From: an uncultured Bacteroidota bacterium
Lineage (GTDB): Bacteria > Bacteroidota > Bacteroidia > Bacteroidales > CAIWKO01
Direction of reading: 5' to 3'
NCBI GenBank assembly: GCA_937934705.1
Contig: CALGYY010000027.1
Location: forward strand, 1 to 10,951
DNA length: 10,951 bases
Shown: positions 9,501-10,951 of the stretch, one piece after another
How positions within the stretch are numbered: the stretch's first letter is position 1
Layout of the letters: each line of letters starts with the position of its first letter
Notes under the pieces: generated by a model
Database searches by the model: none
Told to the model about the DNA's origin: nothing
The model's input: the letters and a program-made list of their open reading frames with translations, nothing else
Position numbers and translations under genes: made by a program

Positions 9501-9690
9501 CCAGTGCAGACTGGGGCAATCCTTTGGAGATCAGCGAATCGGCCTTCTTCCATTCTTTTTCGTAATCCTTCGGAGGATAAGTGTTTTCCATGTTATTGTT
9601 GAATGAGTGATTCGGCATCATCGCCCCGGCATGAGTTGCCATTGAGGCAATCATCACCAGGACGCAGAGGATTCTGAGGCGAATTTTCAT
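3535..9690 (-). CDS. Large alpha-2-macroglobulin family protein with CSEQ thioester motif and TPR-like N-terminal region
   Basis: Alpha-2-macroglobulins trap proteases: cleavage of a bait region triggers a shape change and a Cys-Gln thioester links to the attacker. The proposed start (9690) gives 2051 residues opening with a signal peptide, MKIRLR then a hydrophobic core and AGA|MM near residue 23; no lipobox is visible, so it should be periplasmic or released. Residues about 30-385 are helical and TPR-like. Macroglobulin (MG) domains follow, including a carboxypeptidase-regulatory-like fold (about 517-575) and the MG2 motif DRAIYRPGQ (620-628). AAMYDASLDAY near 1125-1135 marks the bait-domain boundary. 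Residues 1206-1272 are low-complexity and bait-like, then comes the A2M domain (about 1275-1370, with LTRWKF). The thioester motif is YECSEQ with Cys1504 and Gln1507, followed by the toroid domain (to about 1800, with GGWAWFDG near 1604). The C-terminal domain (about 1930-2051) resembles the MG10 or receptor-binding domain. No T9SS sorting domain. The common bacterial partner pbpC is not adjacent. Family call firm; target proteases unknown. Confidence 0.93.
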   Translation of the reverse strand: MKIRLRILCVLVMIASMATHAGAMMPNHSFNNNMENTYPPKDYEKEWKKADSLISKGLPQSALEVVQIIYRDAKSSGNDPQFLKAVLYKLRLESDYQEDYMVRSIDTLLLEIKPAKGNIRAIMHSMLAEMYWAYYQSNRNNFLTRSQTIGFKQEDIHTWDARKIIAEVISHYRQSLENPASLQAVRLDDFDPILYVYDGSKNVRPTLYDFLAHRAIDFFSNSESGLTQPSEKFELREDEYLASTQDFIAFKVSTSDTFSLKYYAVQLFRDLVAFHIKDQDPKALIDAEIKRLKFCYKNSLSLQKDSLYVKTLIQLDKKFKSSPASTELSFEIASYFFSMASKYRPLGGDEYKWDYKTAMDYCQQAVSRFPDSYGAQNCVYLMEQIRQQSLTLTVEAANVPGKAFRALADYRNTGEIYLRLIRLDPDKNRKLLEKSNYEQLAEAYKGMKPLKEWSVKLPDDGDFQAHSAEIAIPAQDAGLYLILASGNKEFSFIDKQLSWASCWVTRISFVNRQKEKGAMDFYLVDRETGEALKGVKAMTYTRDYNYTSREYEYNKWKDFQSDENGYFGIPANLSKSYEYKYFYADFELGNDRYSSNSYFYQYPYYEQEEKATLVSYYFLDRAIYRPGQTIYFKGILLKKSEGQYVIMPNHSTTVTFYDVNYQKVAELYMMSNEYGTFHGSFTAPSSGLTGQMSLGDDYGKAWFSVEEYKRPKFEVEFLPVKGTYKLGEKVTVTGQAKAYAGNAVDGANVKYRVVRNGRFPYWGLWWGYYCPTSPQMEILNGEMITDDDGRFSIDFTAIPDLSVGSQYKPVFDYTVYADVTDINGETHSSQIYVTVGYTALNVSVYVPATVNKTEEQEFNVYTTNYAGVTEHSDVQVKIWALKQPGRIFRERLWAQPDRYTLSAEEYRELFPLDLYADENSIYKWDKGDLVFEESFNTGKDSVIEPRMQKWEPGTYMLIISAKDKYGTDVESRSYFTVYGPDEQKIPLQSTAWFADVKSYLEPGETAAFLFGTRENDLRLLYEIEFDGQIVEKQWLRMSDEMKRFEIPITEQHRGNLMVHLMLVKDNRCWKYDHTITVPYTNMQLELEFETFRDKLQPGQKEEWRMTVKGMKGDKVAAEILAAMYDASLDAYRANYWYLNILNYRWSSLYWNSDQSFARKTSDSYTKIVTEKARMKYREYDYLNWFGYVFYNYYNYGYKYASTGRTMEGADFEADYFVAQDAVSREESPMPPSTVAGLGAMETSTTVPMAGEMQNQDGRTDNGVSGGGQVQVRKNFNETAFFYPQLMTNEKGEVVISFTIPEALTRWKFMALAHTKDLKTGQIQKEVVTQKELMVVPNAPRFFRENDKIFFSAKISNISDKDLSGEAVLHFFDATTMKPLDEKMGLKEFAKAFSLQAGKSDVIFWEVGIPEGVGAITYRITAKAGSFGDGEEMAIPVLTNRMLVTESLPLPINGRQSKEFHFTKLEQSGTSSTLRQHKLTLEFSSNPAWYAVQALPYLMEYPYECSEQVFNRFYANSIAAHVANSSPRIKQVFDAWKNFTPDALLSNLEKNQDLKNVLLEETPWVLEAKNESERKQRVALLFDLNRMSDELERSLTKLEKKQTSNGGWAWFDGMPDDRYITQYIVTGFGHLDHLGIKRIRDHAKTWGMVHKAVKYLDDRIREDYDDIRKYYPKYKEEQHIGYTQVQYLYARSYFTDVEINASNQEAVDYFKAQAAKYWTGFNRYCQGMIALGLHRFSNAAVPADIIKSLKETALHNEEMGMYWRDMSGGYYWYQAPIETQALLIECFDEVANDQVAVEEMKIWLLKQKQTQDWKTTKATAEACYALLLKGTDVLAGTKLVDIEMGTLMIDPYKIDDVKVEAGTGYFKTSWSGGDVKPEMGHIKVKKSDDGVAWGAVYWQYFEQLDKITPAETPLKLEKKLFRTLNTPTGPVIEPVTENTRLKVGDKLKVRIELRVDRDMEYVHMKDMRASGFEPTNVISKYKYQDGLGYYESTRDAATNFFFSWLPKGTYVFEYPMFVTHKGDFSNGVTTIQCMYAPEFSSHSEGIRVRVEE
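5870..6075 (-). other. Bait-like low-complexity segment of the macroglobulin
   Basis: This codes for residues 1206-1272 of the macroglobulin. It is rich in Gly, Ser, Thr, Met, Ala and Pro (for example STVAGLGAMETSTT and DNGVSGGGQVQ) and lies between MG-domain sequence ending near AAMYDASLDAY and the A2M domain that starts with FFYPQ. That is where the protease-sensitive bait is found in characterised family members. It carries a mix of possible cleavage sites: Arg, Glu, Met, Leu and small residues. Assigning it as bait is inference from position and composition. Confidence 0.6.
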
Positions 9691-9838
9691 GATGATAAAA
9701 TTTGATTGACAAAAGTGAGACGGGACATAGTTTTTTGTAAAAATACCAATTTTCAACGGATGCGGATGCCTTCCCGGGCTTCTTTTAAAAACGGAAGCGC
9801 GGCAGGAGCATTTCCGGCAGAAATTCCACAAAGAAATT
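9691..9838 (-). other. Intergenic leader of the macroglobulin gene
   Basis: This 148-base gap separates the beta-helix stop codon from the chosen macroglobulin start. The half nearest the start, reading on the minus strand, is AT-rich as expected for a promoter region. I find no good pair of Bacteroidota promoter boxes: TATTTTTA (9745-9738) and CACTTTTG (9717-9710) each miss one base of TAnnTTTG and neither has a TTTG at the right distance. There is no obvious Shine-Dalgarno sequence before the ATG, which is common in this phylum. Confidence 0.5.
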
Positions 9839-10951
9839 TCAATTCAGGCAAAATACAGTTTCCCGGAACAAGCGCTCCGTTTTGCTGACCACATTCACCA
9901 CGTACCATCCGCCTGCCCAGTGGCGGGTATTCATCGTAACTTTTCTTCCGTTATATGCGGTCATCAGCATGACTTTCCCCGAAGGATCGGCAATGATGAT
10001 CCGGGCTATCTCCTCTTCACATTCAATATTCAACTCCCCCCTGAAGGGATTTGGAAAAACACTGAAAGTTCCGGGCTTAAGAATTTCATTACCGACATCC
10101 ACAACGAGCGGTCCGCAAACCCCGTTGAACAGGTTCCCTGAAAGGTAGCGATCACGCGCCGGATTTGAGGCGGAACCCATCACATTGGGTGTTCCGATCG
10201 CTGCCCACTGCAACAGAGGAACGAATGGCGGTGGCTGGAGGTAAGCATAACTGACATCAGCCAGGTTCTGCGTACCAACCGGATCTATTGTCCCCTTGTT
10301 GTTGTTGCCGTATTTCAGGTGACCGCTTCCCAGTATCGTGTAATTAACCAGGCTGTAAGGAAAGGAGGTGTTGGAGATATCATTTCCGACCAGGTTCTGC
10401 TCAGGCGAGTTGGCAGCGCTGAAAAAGATGCCATAACCTTCAGCCCGGTTTCTGAAGAAGGTATTGTATGGGCCATTGGGACCATGAGAATCATCGATCA
10501 CAATGTTCCTGCAGATATTCTGTTCAAAGAGATTCAGGAAAACATAGTTTCCGTGCAGGACCATATCTCCGGCCGAATTTGAAGGGAGTGACGACCACCA
10601 GGGATCGAGTGAATAATTGAACGCGAAAACATTGCCGTTGGCCCCGGCCTGAACGATCATGGAATGTCGGAGGTGTTCAAGGATATTATCCTCAACCCGA
10701 CATTCCCCGCTTGAAAAGTGCAGCATGATCCCATAGGCCCTTCCGTTCTCTCCGTAATCGAACGCATGATGGAGATATGAACCGCTTACACTGAGATTGG
10801 AGGACCACTCCGCCTCAATGTGGGCAAAGGTGGTATTGACCGATTCCACTCCCCTGACCCAGCTATTGACGGCATAACGAAACTGAATGACGGAGGATTG
10901 CTCCGGTGCTGTATTGTCAATACGCTGAAGAGCGAGACATTCAATTCCGGT
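9839..10951 (-). CDS. Right-handed parallel beta-helix protein with T9SS type A sorting domain (5' partial)
   Basis: The frame is open through the right edge, so the N-terminus is missing; 370 residues are visible. The first 200 or so, counted from the edge, show irregular beta-helix coils: short strands alternating with Asn, Gly and Ser turns, as in VRGVESVNTTFAHI, SVSGSYLHHA, GECRVEDNILEHLRH and GANGNVFAFNYS. This fold is typical of pectate lyases, other polysaccharide-active enzymes and some adhesins. I see no motif that fixes a reaction. From about residue 295, FSVFPNPFRGELN starts a type A T9SS sorting domain of about 75 residues ending in VFCLN, so the protein is probably exported to the cell surface or medium. 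The stop lies 148 bases upstream of the macroglobulin start on the same strand; joint transcription is possible but not shown. A GTG at 10849 could be mistaken for the start, but the beta-helix pattern continues upstream of it. Confidence 0.85.
   Translation of the reverse strand, partial: TGIECLALQRIDNTAPEQSSVIQFRYAVNSWVRGVESVNTTFAHIEAEWSSNLSVSGSYLHHAFDYGENGRAYGIMLHFSSGECRVEDNILEHLRHSMIVQAGANGNVFAFNYSLDPWWSSLPSNSAGDMVLHGNYVFLNLFEQNICRNIVIDDSHGPNGPYNTFFRNRAEGYGIFFSAANSPEQNLVGNDISNTSFPYSLVNYTILGSGHLKYGNNNKGTIDPVGTQNLADVSYAYLQPPPFVPLLQWAAIGTPNVMGSASNPARDRYLSGNLFNGVCGPLVVDVGNEILKPGTFSVFPNPFRGELNIECEEEIARIIIADPSGKVMLMTAYNGRKVTMNTRHWAGGWYVVNVVSKTERLFRETVFCLN

Noticed and set aside
9710..9745. Two promoter-like -7 boxes before the macroglobulin gene
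   Set aside because: Each misses one base of TAnnTTTG and neither has a TTTG box near 19-21 bases upstream, so no promoter feature is claimed.
9778..9798. Short inverted repeat GCTTC/GAAGC as a terminator of the beta-helix gene
   Set aside because: The stem is only 5 bp and no T-run follows on the minus strand, so it could occur by chance.
9691..9831. A longer macroglobulin frame starting at 9831, adding 47 residues
   Set aside because: The extra residues are Cys-, Arg- and His-rich with no sensible domain and would bury a good signal peptide (MKIRLR plus a hydrophobic core) in the interior. The ATG at 9690 gives a normal exported protein.
1..10951. tRNA or rRNA genes, CRISPR arrays, insertion sequences, phage genes or a defence island
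   Set aside because: Almost all of the window is covered by four well-recognised genes, and I saw no repeat arrays, terminal inverted repeats or transposase sequence.

Overview
The window looks like chromosomal DNA from a member of the Bacteroidota that has a type IX secretion system (T9SS). Three things point there. Two of the four genes end in a T9SS type A sorting domain (the 'FPNP' start followed by a C-terminal beta-sandwich of about 70-75 residues). A promoter-like pair with the Bacteroidota pattern (TTTG, 19 bases, TATATTTG) precedes the second gene. The long third gene is an alpha-2-macroglobulin of the kind common in this phylum. Base composition is moderate and looks even across the window. 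I cannot name a genus.

Layout from left to right: (1) The 3' part of a secreted M14 zinc carboxypeptidase, plus strand, cut by the left edge (1-1727). Its catalytic domain is followed by an Ig-like linker, a jelly-roll domain and the T9SS sorting domain. (2) A complete stand-alone delta-1-pyrroline-5-carboxylate dehydrogenase, plus strand (1828-3483), with its own promoter; it carries out the second oxidation step of proline breakdown. (3) A very large alpha-2-macroglobulin, minus strand (3535-9690, 2051 residues). It has a signal peptide, an N-terminal helical TPR-like region, a series of macroglobulin domains, a bait-like low-complexity stretch, a CSEQ thioester motif and a receptor-binding-like C-terminal domain. 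(4) The 3' part of a right-handed beta-helix protein with a T9SS sorting domain, minus strand, cut by the right edge (9839-10951).

Genes 2 and 3 converge on a 51-base gap holding a perfect 9-bp inverted repeat. Genes 3 and 4 run in the same direction 148 bases apart. Three of the four products are predicted to leave the cytoplasm: a surface or secreted peptidase, an envelope protease trap and a surface beta-helix protein. The P5C dehydrogenase is cytoplasmic and could use proline or ornithine from peptide digestion, but nothing in the sequence shows that the genes form one regulated unit. I see no tRNA, rRNA, CRISPR array, insertion sequence or phage gene. The most interesting object is the alpha-2-macroglobulin, because of its domain make-up, its unusual tyrosine-rich segments and the lack of its usual penicillin-binding partner next door. 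I found no convincing new multi-gene system.
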